Part shown: in pieces, positions 9,184-19,735 of the stretch
Position numbering within the stretch: position 1 is the first letter of the stretch
Layout: each line of letters starts with the position of its first letter
Origin: Paramoeba atlantica
Taxonomy: Eukaryota; Discosea
Length of the DNA stretch: 64,000 nucleotides
Reading direction: 5' to 3'
Assembly: GCA_977017575.1 (NCBI GenBank)
Contig: CDRNVI010000164.1
Span: forward strand, 248,001 to 312,000
Position numbers and translations under genes: made by a program
Notes under the pieces: model-generated
What the model saw: only the letters and a program-made list of their open reading frames with translations
What the model was told of the DNA's origin: nothing
The model's database searches: none

Positions 9184-10912
9184 ATGGTGGCCAGCAAACC
9201 TCTCACACACAATTTTCTCACAGAGCCTGAGCTCATGCGGCTTGGGAAACACAAAGATAAAAAATTTGAAAAGGTAAATTCTGAGTGGCTCTCTCCTCTT
9301 TTTCTCTGGCTTGATCGACTCTTGATTCCGACAAATGTCGCACCTAACGTGTTAAGTTTGGCAGGTAATTTGTTCTTTTTTATTCGATCAATTTTCCTCA
9401 CCAAAACTCCAAAAAAGAGAGAGAAGATGACCCACTCTTTCTCTTTTTTCAATCTTCATTTTCCCTTTTCTTTTCCTTTTGCGATTCTCACATTGTTTTT
9501 TTTTCGTTAGGTCTCCTCTGTGTTGTCCAGGCTTTTTATTGCTGTCAAATGTATTACGATCTTCATTCTTTTGGAATTACAATCCTCTCTGCATTTTTAG
9601 TTTTCATGAACTTTGTTCTTCATCGAATGGACAACTGTCATGCGAAAAATGTTCGAAATGTATCTGTGTTAGGAGACTTGTTCTCAGATGCGTGTGGCAA
9701 CGTTGGAGCAATCTTTAATGCCCTTGTACTTTGTCAAATTACTGGAATCACAGATCTTGATTCATGTTGGTATATTGTCCAAATGCTCCAACTTGGTCTC
9801 CTTCGACATCATGTAAAAGCTTTCAAGGAAGGTTATCTCCATTTTCCCTTTCTCACAGGACCGAATGCCGCTTTTTTCTGGTTTGGAATGATCACCGTTT
9901 TAAATCTCTTTCTGGATGATATTTGGGTTGAATACACTCGAAGTATTCTTCATGTAACTTCCCTTTTGTCTTCTTGTTATTGGGCATTGTTGCTGTTCTC
10001 TGCGATTGAAGCTGCCACACTCCCTTTCAGCAGTCGGAACGGAATTATTTTTTGCTTGGCCTACCGATCTCTCCCCGCTTTGTTGTATTCTTTTGGTCTC
10101 TCTCAGGACGAAAATTATATTGATATTGTTTGTGACGGGTTATTTATGTCGATCCTCACTACCGATATGATTGTTGGACGAAAGGCAGGTCGTGATCTCC
10201 ACCCTTGGATTGTTCTTTTTGCAATGGCTTCCATCGTCAACAACTTTGTCTGTCTTTTCTTGGTGACCTTCTACTTTTTTTCTCTCTTTTACGAAATCTC
10301 TCAACATTTGAACCTCCCGTTATTCACCACTGTGGTCAATGTTTATTGCGATGGGATTTACGATCTTTGTCATCTTGGCCACAAAAATGCTTTTCACAAT
10401 GCTCTCCAATTTGGAAATCGCCTCTTTGTTGGAGTTTGTTCTGATGAAGACGCTTCTGTTTATAAAAGAAAGCCGATTATGAGCACACAAGAGCGGTGTG
10501 AGGCTGTTGCCGCTTGTAAGTGTGTTTATGCTGTGATTCCAGGTGCTCCTTGTCATGGATTGCCCGCTGAATTCATTCAAAAACATAATATCCATATTGT
10601 CGCTCATGGTGAGGTTGGTTTTTTCCTTTGTTTTGTTTTTATTCGGGATGATTGATGGGGGTAGTACAAAAAACCATTTTCTCTGACATTCTTTTTTACC
10701 TTTTCCTCACATTCATTCTCCCTTTTTTTTTTTTCTTTTTCTTCAAAAAAAAGGAATACGAGAAGCCGGGTGACAAATACTATGCTGTTCCTCGGGCAAT
10801 GGGGATCACACGAATTCTCCCACGAACTCACGGACTGTCCACTTCCGAACTAATTCGCCGAGTATGCGAGTACAATGAAGCCAAGCTTCGTGAAGAGGGA
10901 AAATTAGGTTGA
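9184..10912 (+). CDS. Fusion: CDP-alcohol phosphotransferase-like membrane domain + CTP:phosphocholine/phosphoethanolamine cytidylyltransferase
   Basis: Exons 9184-9364, 9511-10613 and 10754-10912 give one 480-residue frame. Residues about 1-370 resemble choline/ethanolamine phosphotransferases: an N-terminal approach helix, NVAPNVLSLAGLLCVV, several membrane helices and the late signature TTDMIVGRKAGRDLHPWIVL. Residues about 375-480 are a cytidylyltransferase with the HxGH motif in NVYCDGIYDLCHLGH, GNRLFVGVCSDED, and RTHGLSTSELIRRV, the family's RTxGIST motif. Cytidylyltransferase makes CDP-choline or CDP-ethanolamine, and the phosphotransferase uses it on diacylglycerol, so the fusion joins consecutive Kennedy-pathway steps. 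The phosphotransferase motif is degenerate: where families have DxxDGxxAR...GxxxDxxxD, this has HRMDNCHAK then GDLFSDACGN. Only one of the four aspartates is in register, so the membrane part may be a pseudoenzyme or anchor. The junction lies inside one uninterrupted exon, so the fusion is not a splicing guess. Confidence 0.85.
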
Positions 10913-11175
10913 GTCCTCTTCGAAACACCAAAAAAATAAATAAAACTCTCGATCCACTCCTCTCTGAATTTGTGTGAGTTTGTCCACATCCTTCGACTTC
11001 GAAAGATCATATTGTCTGACTTTTTCAGGGAAAAAAAGGAAATAAAATTAACATAATTATTATTTTGGTCTTTCTCAAGTTTGAGTTCAGCAACACAGAC
11101 TTGTCCCTTTTTGGGGGAGGGATTGTGTTAGTTTCTCACACTTTCACGTGTGGGGAGGTTGATGATCACCATTTT
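10913..11175. other. Convergent 3' flanks of fusion and RING genes
   Basis: This spacer lies between converging stop codons. It is AT-rich, with no repeat, RNA gene or coding signal that I can support. Confidence 0.4.
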
Positions 11176-11658
11176 CTAAAATCTGATCAAATTTTCAACT
11201 ACCCAAGATGGTTTTGAGGGTTTTGAAGAAAAGAAAAGAGTATAGATAATCGGAACTGATGCAACCAAGGATATGAGGAGCACAGCCCCTCCTCGAAGTT
11301 GATAACCATCAGGAGGTTTTTCAGGAGGTGATGAAGAAGGTGGGGCGTTTCTTTTTGCAATTAAATTCGATAAAATAAAATTTTTTGGGAGTGATGAAAC
11401 TCCTTTTGTTATTGGGCAAGGTAATCGGCAATGAGGACAAAGAATTCTGAAAGAAAAGTCAGTGGAAAGAAAAAAGTGAACCAAAAATAAAAAAAGAAAC
11501 ACAAACATTATCGGGGAACCGGCTGACAACTGTTCAAGACACCCCAAACAGAAAGTGTGAAGACAAGGTAATGCTCTTGGATCTTTATATTCTTCACAAC
11601 AAATCGCACATTCAAACTCTTCTTCGAAGTTAGCGTGATTAGGTGAACCTTCAGCCAT
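11176..11658 (-). CDS. RING-finger protein with C-terminal membrane anchor (probable E3 ubiquitin ligase)
   Basis: Two exons: 11507-11658 and 11176-11446; the intron starts after PI in AGSPI. The spliced protein is about 140 residues. It has a C3HC4 RING: CAICCEEYKDPRALPC, then LHTFCLGC, then LCPHC..PC. A short Pro/Ser-rich linker (RNAPPSSSPPEKPPDG) follows, then one hydrophobic helix (GAVLLISLVASVPIIYTLFF) and a basic/aromatic tail. The layout matches small tail-anchored RING E3 ligases of the ER or mitochondrial surface. RING domains bring an E2 enzyme to a substrate; the substrate is unknown here. All eight zinc ligands appear only after splicing, which supports the intron. Confidence 0.82.
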   Translation of the reverse strand: MAEGSPNHANFEEEFECAICCEEYKDPRALPCLHTFCLGCLEQLSAGSPIMFVFLFLFLVHFFLSTDFSFRILCPHCRLPCPITKGVSSLPKNFILSNLIAKRNAPPSSSPPEKPPDGYQLRGGAVLLISLVASVPIIYTLFFSSKPSKPSWVVENLIRF

Positions 11659-12099
11659 TCAACATAAATGTTACCACTCTTGGTATTTGTGTTGCGAGTT
11701 GTTTAACTTGAAAAGACTCTCAAGACCAATTCTTTCAGATATAAATCGATTGAAAAGTAGGCGAGATTGAGATGGTGTAGGTAGATTTGTTTGAACTCTC
11801 GTGTGTATTTGTGTTAGACTTGTGGTGGTGGTGTGTTTGGTTTGTCCGCTCCGGCAAGTCAAAAACAACGATAAAAAATCAACGAAGCTGCGTTTTCGTT
11901 GATTGTGTTTTCGCTGATCCCCCACAGATTTTCCTGGAAATAAGACAAAGCGGTTTTTGCTCAGTGGTTTGTTTTTTTATTTATTATTATTGGTTCTTTG
12001 TTTTTGAAAAGGACAATGTCATCCAAAAGAAAAGTTATCGAATGATCTTTTGTTTGCAAAAAATCCAAATTTCTTGTTTTTTTTGGCTTTGACTTTTGG
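11659..12099. other. RING gene promoter and 3' flank of sulfotransferase gene
   Basis: This is 441 bp between two minus-strand genes. It holds the RING gene's promoter and the sulfotransferase 3' UTR. Open frames here are short and lack family motifs. Confidence 0.4.
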
Positions 12100-13113
12100 C
12101 TACCTTTTCTTTCGGAATTTCGTATTTGTGGCACGTTTACTTTTAGGAGAGATTGGAGAGTCATGAATTAGGAATTTCAATTGCTCATAACAACCCCAGA
12201 ACTGATTTACAGCAAAATCATACATTCTTTGATCTCTCTGAAGAAGAGGACTCTTTTCTTTTAACACATTTTCAGTCTCGGTTGCGTTCTGAAGTTCTTG
12301 ACAAGTCAGTTCATTCTTTGTTGCCTGATTTATGTGTCGCAACTTTCGAAATTCTTCTGGAGCACCTTGGAAAAAGTCTGGAAACAGGATTGCTAATAAT
12401 TGAACAGACTTTTCGAATTCTTCTGTGATTCCACAAAAATAATATTCCTGCAAATGTTTCATGGCAATCTCCACTTGCTTTTCTGGTCCTAACCGATGTT
12501 TTACAGCCAAATTGTCCCATTCTGGAACTTTTTCAGTACAACCAGGATCATCTTCTGGTCCACAAAAATAAATATACTCTGAGCGAGGGTGATTGAAACA
12601 TTGTGTCCAGTTTGGGTTCAACACACAGGAAGAGAAAGATTGAGTTCCCCAGTATCGTCGAATGTTTCCTCGAATTCTCTTATCAGGGAGGTAACGAGAG
12701 TAGCAATAGTGACTGGAAATCCTTGAAAATGGTTTTCGTATCACGTTGATGTACGCAATTCGTGTATCTTCAATGTTGGGAAAGTTGAAGTGATTTGAGA
12801 TGACAGCACGTTCTGATCTTTTGAGAGCTTCTGTAATAGCTTTTCGGATGATATCGGGATCGTGGTAAGGTCCTTTCGGTTCGATGTATCGAAATTTGTT
12901 TGCAACAGAAAGCTTCTTGATTAGATAGGACAACGAACTGCTTCCTGTCTTTCCGATTCGATTGTAGATGATTATTTGAGGGTGGTTGTTTGTTGATAAA
13001 CAAATATTTGGAAGTTGGCTAATCAGATTATCGATTGTGGAGTTGAAAGGGGATCCTACCTCTCCTCCAACACTCAGGAAAAGGAGGAAAGAAAAAAAAT
13101 CATGCGAGAACAT
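12100..13113 (-). CDS. Golgi 2-O-sulfotransferase-like enzyme (uronyl/heparan 2-O-sulfotransferase family)
   Basis: This is a single exon of 337 residues. The ATG at 13113 begins a hydrophobic N-terminal segment (FFSFLLFLSVGG), suiting a signal anchor of a type II Golgi protein. Further upstream the frame has only a TTG. The PAPS 5'-phosphosulfate site is IIIYNRIGKTGSSSLSYLIK, and the 3'-phosphate site is INVIRKPFSRISSHYCYSRY. Both have the spacing seen in HS2ST and UST enzymes. Several cysteines (CVLNPNWTQC, FCGPEDDPGC) follow, as in that family. These enzymes move sulfate from PAPS to 2-OH of uronic acids in glycosaminoglycans. The acceptor in a protist is unknown. The C-terminus is basic and low in complexity. 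Confidence 0.8.
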   Translation of the reverse strand: MFSHDFFSFLLFLSVGGEVGSPFNSTIDNLISQLPNICLSTNNHPQIIIYNRIGKTGSSSLSYLIKKLSVANKFRYIEPKGPYHDPDIIRKAITEALKRSERAVISNHFNFPNIEDTRIAYINVIRKPFSRISSHYCYSRYLPDKRIRGNIRRYWGTQSFSSCVLNPNWTQCFNHPRSEYIYFCGPEDDPGCTEKVPEWDNLAVKHRLGPEKQVEIAMKHLQEYYFCGITEEFEKSVQLLAILFPDFFQGAPEEFRKLRHINQATKNELTCQELQNATETENVLKEKSPLLQRDQRMYDFAVNQFWGCYEQLKFLIHDSPISPKSKRATNTKFRKKR

Positions 13114-13301
13114 CAAACCAAAACCAAAACCTGAAAACAAAAACCGGGCAAGTGAAAGACGAGTAGGATTTTTATTTTTATCTTTTATTATTTTTCGTAC
13201 AATAATATTTTTAAAAATACTCAATACTTTTCATCAAGGGAGCAAGGGTATTCCGTTTCTCTTTCTTTCTTCGCTGTCCCAAGAACACATTTTCTTTTGA
13301 A

Positions 13302-13634
13302 ATGCAAAGAAGAACCACTCCACGTCAAATCGAAAGAGAAGGGAGATTCTTCGATCCACCTGAAGAAGATGACCCAAAAGATTCGGAGGATGGTCCCTGC
13401 AAGGGAAAGGGTGTGAGCATTCTCATTACAAAGAAATTTGCAATGTTTGTGGCCTTTCTTATGGTCATCACAGTGGACATCACTGTCCTGTTGGAGGTGA
13501 TCAAATTTTCACTGTTCTTGGGAATTTCGAGAGTTTGTCTTTTTGCTCTTTTTCGATTTGACCTTGTTTTTCTTTTTTGACTTCATTTTTTTTTAATTTT
13601 AGGTATCAATGTTAAACCAGCCAAACGGAATTGA
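13302..13634 (+). pseudogene. Small zinc-binding-like gene, copy 1, with one-base deletion
   Basis: This is the tandem partner of the gene at 13820. It starts MQRRTTPRQIEREGRFFDPP and shares PEEDDPKDSEDGPCKG with its neighbour. Compared with copy 2, one base is missing in the AAGGGAAAGGG stretch near 13400-13412. The original frame then runs off into hydrophobic residues. In the shifted frame the conserved block appears: CEHSHYKEICNVCGLSYG followed by HHSGHHCPVG. An intron at 13497-13602 joins to a conserved end KPAKRN. The deletion may be a true pseudogenising frameshift, a programmed frameshift or a homopolymer sequencing error. I do not recognise the family. Confidence 0.55.
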
Positions 13635-13819
13635 AAGAAGAACAGAACAAAAACAAGAAGTTTTTCTCTTTTTCAATGAAAAAGGAGAGAGGGATTCTTA
13701 TTTGTTTATTGGTTATCATTTTGCTAAAATTTTTCATAAAAAAGGAACAAGATTTTTTCGGAATTTCTTCAGAAAGTTCTCTTCGTTTTCTTCCTTAAAG
13801 ACCACATTTTGTTTTTCAA

Positions 13820-14155
13820 ATGAACAAAAGAACCAATCCACTCCAAATCGAAAGAAACGGGAGATTCTACAATCCACCCGAAATGGATGATCCAAAAGAT
13901 GAGGCGGATGGACTTTGTAAAGGGGAAGGGTGTAAACACACTCATTTCAAAGAAGTTTGCAGTGTTTGTGGACTTTCTTATGGTAATCATAGTGGACATT
14001 ATTGTCCTGTTGGACCTCCAGGTCGTAAAATTTATACTGTTCTTGGGAATTTCAAAAGTTTTGTATTTTTCTCTTCTTTTGATGACTCGTTTCTCCTTTT
14101 TAAATTCATGTTTTGTATTTTAGAACCCAATATCAAACCCGCCAAACGAAATTAA
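13820..14155 (+). CDS. Small His/Cys-rich (zinc-binding-like) protein, copy 2
   Basis: This is the intact tandem copy: MNKRTNPLQIERNGRFYNPP, acidic PEMDDPKDEADG, then the block CKHTHFKEVCSVCGLSYG and NHSGHYCPVGPP. The pattern C-x-H-x-H-x3-C-x2-C-x3-Y-x2-H-x-G-H-x-C suggests a small metal-binding unit. An intron at 14022-14123 is predicted from copy 1. It is 102 bp and contains no in-frame stop, so an unspliced message would still read through to the same end. The spliced product is 77 residues and the read-through product 111. The family is unknown; the duplication with a conserved block supports a real gene. Confidence 0.6.
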   Translation: MNKRTNPLQIERNGRFYNPPEMDDPKDEADGLCKGEGCKHTHFKEVCSVCGLSYGNHSGHYCPVGPPGRKIYTVLGNFKSFVFFSSFDDSFLLFKFMFCILEPNIKPAKRN

Positions 14156-14502
14156 AAGAAAAGAATGAAACATTTGAAACGAGAAAAGACCTTTCTCTCT
14201 TTCAGTCATGAAGAGAGAAAAGTTTCTCCTTATTCCCCAGATAATAAAACAATCTCAGAGTTCTCAACTTTTGTCAAAGAACTTTTCCTTTCTTTTCTTT
14301 TGGTTTTTGCGAAAGAATGATTTGCTGACGTCAGCTGGCCCAAAACGACTTTTTTCAAAGGGCAAAAGGAAAAGGGAAAAGAAAGAGAAGACTGGAAGAG
14401 AGGAAAGAAGAATAGAAAGAGGAAAGAAGGTCAGTTTCAGGGGACAGTTAAGAAAAGAAAAGAGAAAAAAAAACTATCTTTGAGGAAGAAGAAGAAAAAA
14501 AG
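14156..14502. promoter_or_regulatory. CPSF3 upstream region, purine-rich
   Basis: This 347-bp spacer ends in a strongly purine-rich stretch (AAAGGAAAAGGGAAAAGAAAGAG and similar) before the ATG at 14503. It carries the CPSF3 promoter and 5' UTR by position. No RNA gene or named motif is seen. Confidence 0.4.
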
Positions 14503-17320
14503 ATGGATTTTTTGGGCGCTGGAAGAAAGAGAAGTGCAGCGGAGTTGGGATCAATGGAAGAAGAACCAGGAATGAAAGATTTTATGTACATTACTCCTCT
14601 TGGTGCTGGTAATGAAGTTGGGAGGAGCTGTATTTTCATGGAATATAGGTTTTGATTTTGATTTTTGTTTTTTTTTTGATTTTTGTTTTTGTTTTGTTTT
14701 TTTCTCTCTTTGTTGTCTGTTGGGGGCAAAAAGGAAAGAAGAAGAAGAACTCAGAAGGAAAGATTTTATGGATGTTACTCTTCTTGGTGTTGGTAATGAA
14801 GTTGGGAGAAGTTGTATTTTTCTTGGAATGGAGGGATTACTTTGAGTCTTTTTCTTCTTTCTTCTCTCTTCTCTCTTCTCTCTTCTCTCTCTTCTCTCTT
14901 TTCTCTTTCTCTTTTTGGGTCAATGGGTCAAGAAGAAAGAGATGATACTCCTCTTGGTAATGACAATAAAGTTGAAAAGGGTTATATTTTTCTTAATTAT
15001 CTGTATTGATGTTCTCTTTATTTTCTTTTGCTTTGATTCTCGATTTCTCTTCGTGATCAATGGAAGAAGAACCAGAATCGGTTGTGAGAAAGTGTTCTTT
15101 TCCTTCTTCTTTCTCTTTTTTTTTCCCATATTGGCGAGAAATAGAATTTTTTTTTATTCTTTTTTTTATTCTTTATTCCCTTCTCCTCTCTCTTCTTCTC
15201 AACATAAAAAAAAACACTCCAGAGACAAAAGAATCATGCTCGATTGCGGAATCCACCCAGCATACAACAACATGAGAGGATTACCATATTTTGATCACAT
15301 CGATCCATCAACAATTGATCTTCTTTTGATCTCTCATTTTCATTTGGATCATTGTGCTGCTCTTCCTTATTTTTTGGAGAGGACTTCTTTTAAGGGGAGG
15401 GTTTTTATGACTCATCCGACCAAGGCGATTTATAAGATGATTTTGAGTGATTATATTAAGGTTTTTTTTTTTTTCTTTCTTTCTTTCTTTAATTTGATTA
15501 GTTCTTTTAATGTTTATTTGTGATCGAAAAATATTATTTAATTAAAGAAAATGTTTAAATTGTTTCGTTAATAACAAACAAGAGAAAACAACTCTTTTTT
15601 CAAAAAATCTTATTTAATATTTCATGATTTAATTCCTTAATCATTCTCATAATCTTTCCCCCTTACAACAAACAAAACAAAAAAAAACAAAACCAAAAAA
15701 AAAACAAAACCAAAAAAAACAAAAACAAAACCAAAAAAAAAAAGGTGAGCAACATCAACGTGGAAGACATGCTCTACGACGAAAAACATCTCTTGGCAAG
15801 TATGGAGAAGATTGAGACCATTAATTATCATCAGGAGATGTCTCATAATGGCATTAAGTTTTGGTGTTATAATGCTGGTTTTTTTTTTTTTGATTTGGAT
15901 TTTTTTGATTTGGATTTTTTTTTGATTTTGATTTTTTGGTTTTGATTTTTTGATTTGGATTTTTTTTTTGTTTTTTTTTTTGGTTTTTTTTGGATTTTTT
16001 TTTGTTTTAGTGATTTTTTTTTATTTTTCTTTTTTTTTCTTTTCTTTTTTGGAAGCAAAAAAGTTGTTGGAGAAGGTGTGATCATTGTCAAGAGAACAAT
16101 TCTCTTTCTTTTCTCTTCTAATTCCTTCTTCCTCTCTCTTCTCCCCTTCCTCTCTCATCTCTCTCTCAGGACATGTGTTAGGAGCAGCGATGTTTATGAT
16201 CGAAATTAATGGAGTGAGAGTGTTGTATACTGGGGATTTTTCTCGACAAGAAGATCGCCATTTGATGGCAGGTTTTTTTATTTATTTAATTTTTTTAAAA
16301 TATTTTTTTTTAATTTTTTTTTTAAATTTTTTTTAATATTTTTTTATTGTTCATTTAAAAAATTCTCTCTTTTTCTTTTTCATTGTGAAAATTATTTCGA
16401 ATTAATTCTTTTTCCTCATTCTCTAAATTCTCAAATCAAAAAGCGGAAACACCATCAATTCGACCAGATGTTTTGATTTGTGAATCAACTTATGGTGTTC
16501 AAATTCATGAACCAAAACCAGATCGAGAAGCACGATTTTGTCGGTTTTTTTCTATTTTTTTCTGTTTTTTTTTATTTTTCTTTTTATTCTTTTTTTGTTT
16601 TTATTTGTTTTTCTTTTTTTTTTTTCCTCTTTTCTTTTTCTGATTTTATTTTTAGACTTGTTCACGATATTATTGAGAGAGGAGGGAGGTGTCTTATTCC
16701 TGTTTTTGCGTTAGGGAGAGCCCAAGGTTTTTTTTTTTCTTTCTCTCCTTTCCTTTCTTTTCTGACGCTTTTCTTCTTTCTCTTTTTCGACAGAGCTTCT
16801 CTTAATTTTAGATGAGTATTGGGATGGTCACCCCGAACTTCAAGATATCCCCATTTATTATGGTTTTTATTTCTTTCTTTTTGTTTTTGTTTTTTGTTTT
16901 TTTTTGAGTTTGTTTTTTGGGATGTTTTTTGTGGGTTTGTTTAAAAACAAAATTTACTTGTAAACTCTATCAATATATTAATAAATCAAAAAATAATTCT
17001 AAATCCATTTCTTTCTCCTAAAAACCAAACAAAAAACCAAACCAAACAACAAAACAAAACAACAAAACAACAAAACAAAAAAACAAAAAAACAAAAAAAC
17101 AAAAAAACAAAAAACAAAACAACAAAACAAAAACAACAGGAAGTGCGCTTGCACAAAGATGCATGTCCGTGTACCAAACATACATCAACATGATGAATGA
17201 AAGAATTCGATCTCAATTTGCCATTTCGAATCCTTTTTTGTTTAAACATATTTCGAATTTGACGAGTATTGAACATTTTGATGATTCTGGTCCTTCTGTT
17301 GTTATGGCTTCTCCTGGTTC

Positions 17321-17352
<32 letters not shown>

Positions 17353-19696
17353 TCTCTCTCTTTCTTGTCTCTTTCTTGTCTCTTGTCTCTTTCTTTCTCT
17401 TTTTTTGCCTCTTTTCTTGTCTGTTTTTTTGGAGGAGAGAACATTTTAAGAGTATTGAACATTTTGATGATGCTGGTCCTTCTGTTGTTATGGCTTCTCC
17501 TAGTTCCTTCTCCTCTCTTCTTCTTTCTCTTTCTCTTTCTTCTTTATTGTCTCTTTCTTGCCTCTTTCTTTCTATTTTTTGTCTTTTTTTTGTCTTTTTT
17601 CTTTTAAATTTGATAAATAACAACTATTTTTCGAATCATTCAATAATTTTTGACCATTCATTTTTAGGAATGTTACAAAATGGGATGTCGAGAGAGTTGT
17701 TTGAAAAATGGTGTACTCGAAAACAAAATGGAGGTTCTCTCTCTTTCATTCATTTTTTTTTTGAATTTTTTATGATTTTTTCTATATTTTTCTTTTTTTA
17801 TTCAATTAAGTCTTCTTTCTTTTTTATTAATTCTTTTAAAACTTGGTTCATATTTTCTTTCTCCCTTCTCTTCTCTTCTTCTCTCTTTTCAATAGTTGTA
17901 ATCCCGGGTTATTGTGTCGAAGGAACACTTGCCAAACATGTCATGTCTGAGCCAGAGACAATCACAACAATGAGTGGTTTGGATTCTCTCTCTCTCTCTT
18001 CTCTCTCTCTTCTCTTTCTCTCTTCTCTTTCTCTCTTCTCTCTCATCTCTTTCCACCTTTAACCCTTCCCCCTTCCTCTCTCTCTCTCTCTTTCTCTTTT
18101 CTTTCACAGGGATGGAAGTAACACTAAAAATGTCAGTGAGATATATTTCTTTCTCTGCACATTCTGATTTTAAACAAACTCGAGAATTTGTTGATTTGTT
18201 GGAACCTCCTTATATTGTTCTTGTTCATGGTGATGCCAATGAGATGAATCGTTTGAAGAATGCTGTATTTATTTGTTTATTTGTTTATTTATTTGTTTAT
18301 TTGTTTATTTGTTTGTTTATTTGTTTATTTATATATTTATTTGTTTATTTATTTATTTGTTTGTTTATTTGTTTATTTATTTGTTTATTTGTTTATTTAT
18401 TTGTTTGTTTGTTTGTTGATTTGTTGAACCTCCTTATATTGTTCTTGTTCATGGTGATGCCAATGAGATGAATCGTTTGAAGAATGCTGTATTAATTTAA
18501 TTTTATTTGTTTATTTATTTATTTATTTGTTTATTTGTTTGTTTATTTGTTTATTTGTTTGTTTAATTTGTTTATTTATTTATTTATTTGTTTATTTGTT
18601 TATTTGTTTATTTGTTTGTTTGTTGATTTGTTGGAACCTCCTTATATTGTTCTTGTTCATGGTGATGCCAATGAGATGAATCGTTTGAAGAATGCTGTAT
18701 TTATTTGTTTATTTGTTTATTTATTTGTTTATTTGTTTATTTGTTTGTTTATTTGTTTATTTATATATTTATTTATTTATTTATTTATTTATTTGTTTAT
18801 TTGTTTATTTATTTGTTTATTTGTTTATTTATTTGTTTGTTTGTTTGTTGATTTGTTGGAACCTCCTTATATTGTTCTTGTTCATGGTGATGCCAATGAG
18901 ATGAACCGTTTGAAGAATGCTGTATTAATTTTATATTATTTGTTTATTTGTTAATTTGTTTGTTTTTATTTATTTATTTGTTTGTTTGTTGATTTGTTGA
19001 ACCTCCTTATATTGTTCTTGTTCATGGTGATGCGAATGAGATAAATTGTTTGAAGAATAGGATTTATTTTATTTCTTATTTGTTGAGTCTCTTCTGTTCT
19101 TGTTTTCTCTCTTTTCTTTTCACTCACAATACCAAAATAGTTAACACTCCGATATGAAGGAAAAGATGTCGAAATTCTCACGCCTAAAAATTGTACTTCT
19201 GTTTCACTTGAATTTAAAGCAACAAAAATTGCAAAAACAGTTTGTTTTCATATCTTTGTTTCAAAAGAGGAAGAGATAAAAACATTTATTTCTTTAAAAA
19301 TTTTAATAATAAATAAAAGGGATCAATAAAGGAAGAAAATAAAGAAAATAAATAAAATAAATAAAATAAATAAAATAAATAAAATAAATAAAATAAATAA
19401 AATAAAATAAAATAAAAACAAAATAAAACAAAATAAAACAAAACAAAATAAAACAAAACAAAACAAAATAAAATAAATATTAAAATAAATAAAAACAGGT
19501 GGGAGATCTAGCAGCAGAAGAACCAACAGAAAAAGGAGAAATAGAAGGATATGTTGTCCAAAAAGATTTTGGAAATCCGATTCTTCTTGCTCCTGCTGAT
19601 TTGGATATTTATACTAATTTGAATAGTACTGTTATTACTCAGAGACAGGTTTTTTTTTATTTTTTTATTTATTTTTTTATTTATTTATTTTTTTGT

Positions 19697-19735
<39 letters not shown>

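Noticed and set aside
16300..16660. Hydrophobic phenylalanine-rich frames in CPSF3 introns, looking like membrane helices
   Set aside because: They arise from poly-T intron sequence and have no start or conserved residue.
18265..19140. Reading the repeated exon-11 tails as alternative exons
   Set aside because: No AG acceptor precedes each copy within the TTTG/TTTA arrays, and two copies are frameshifted.
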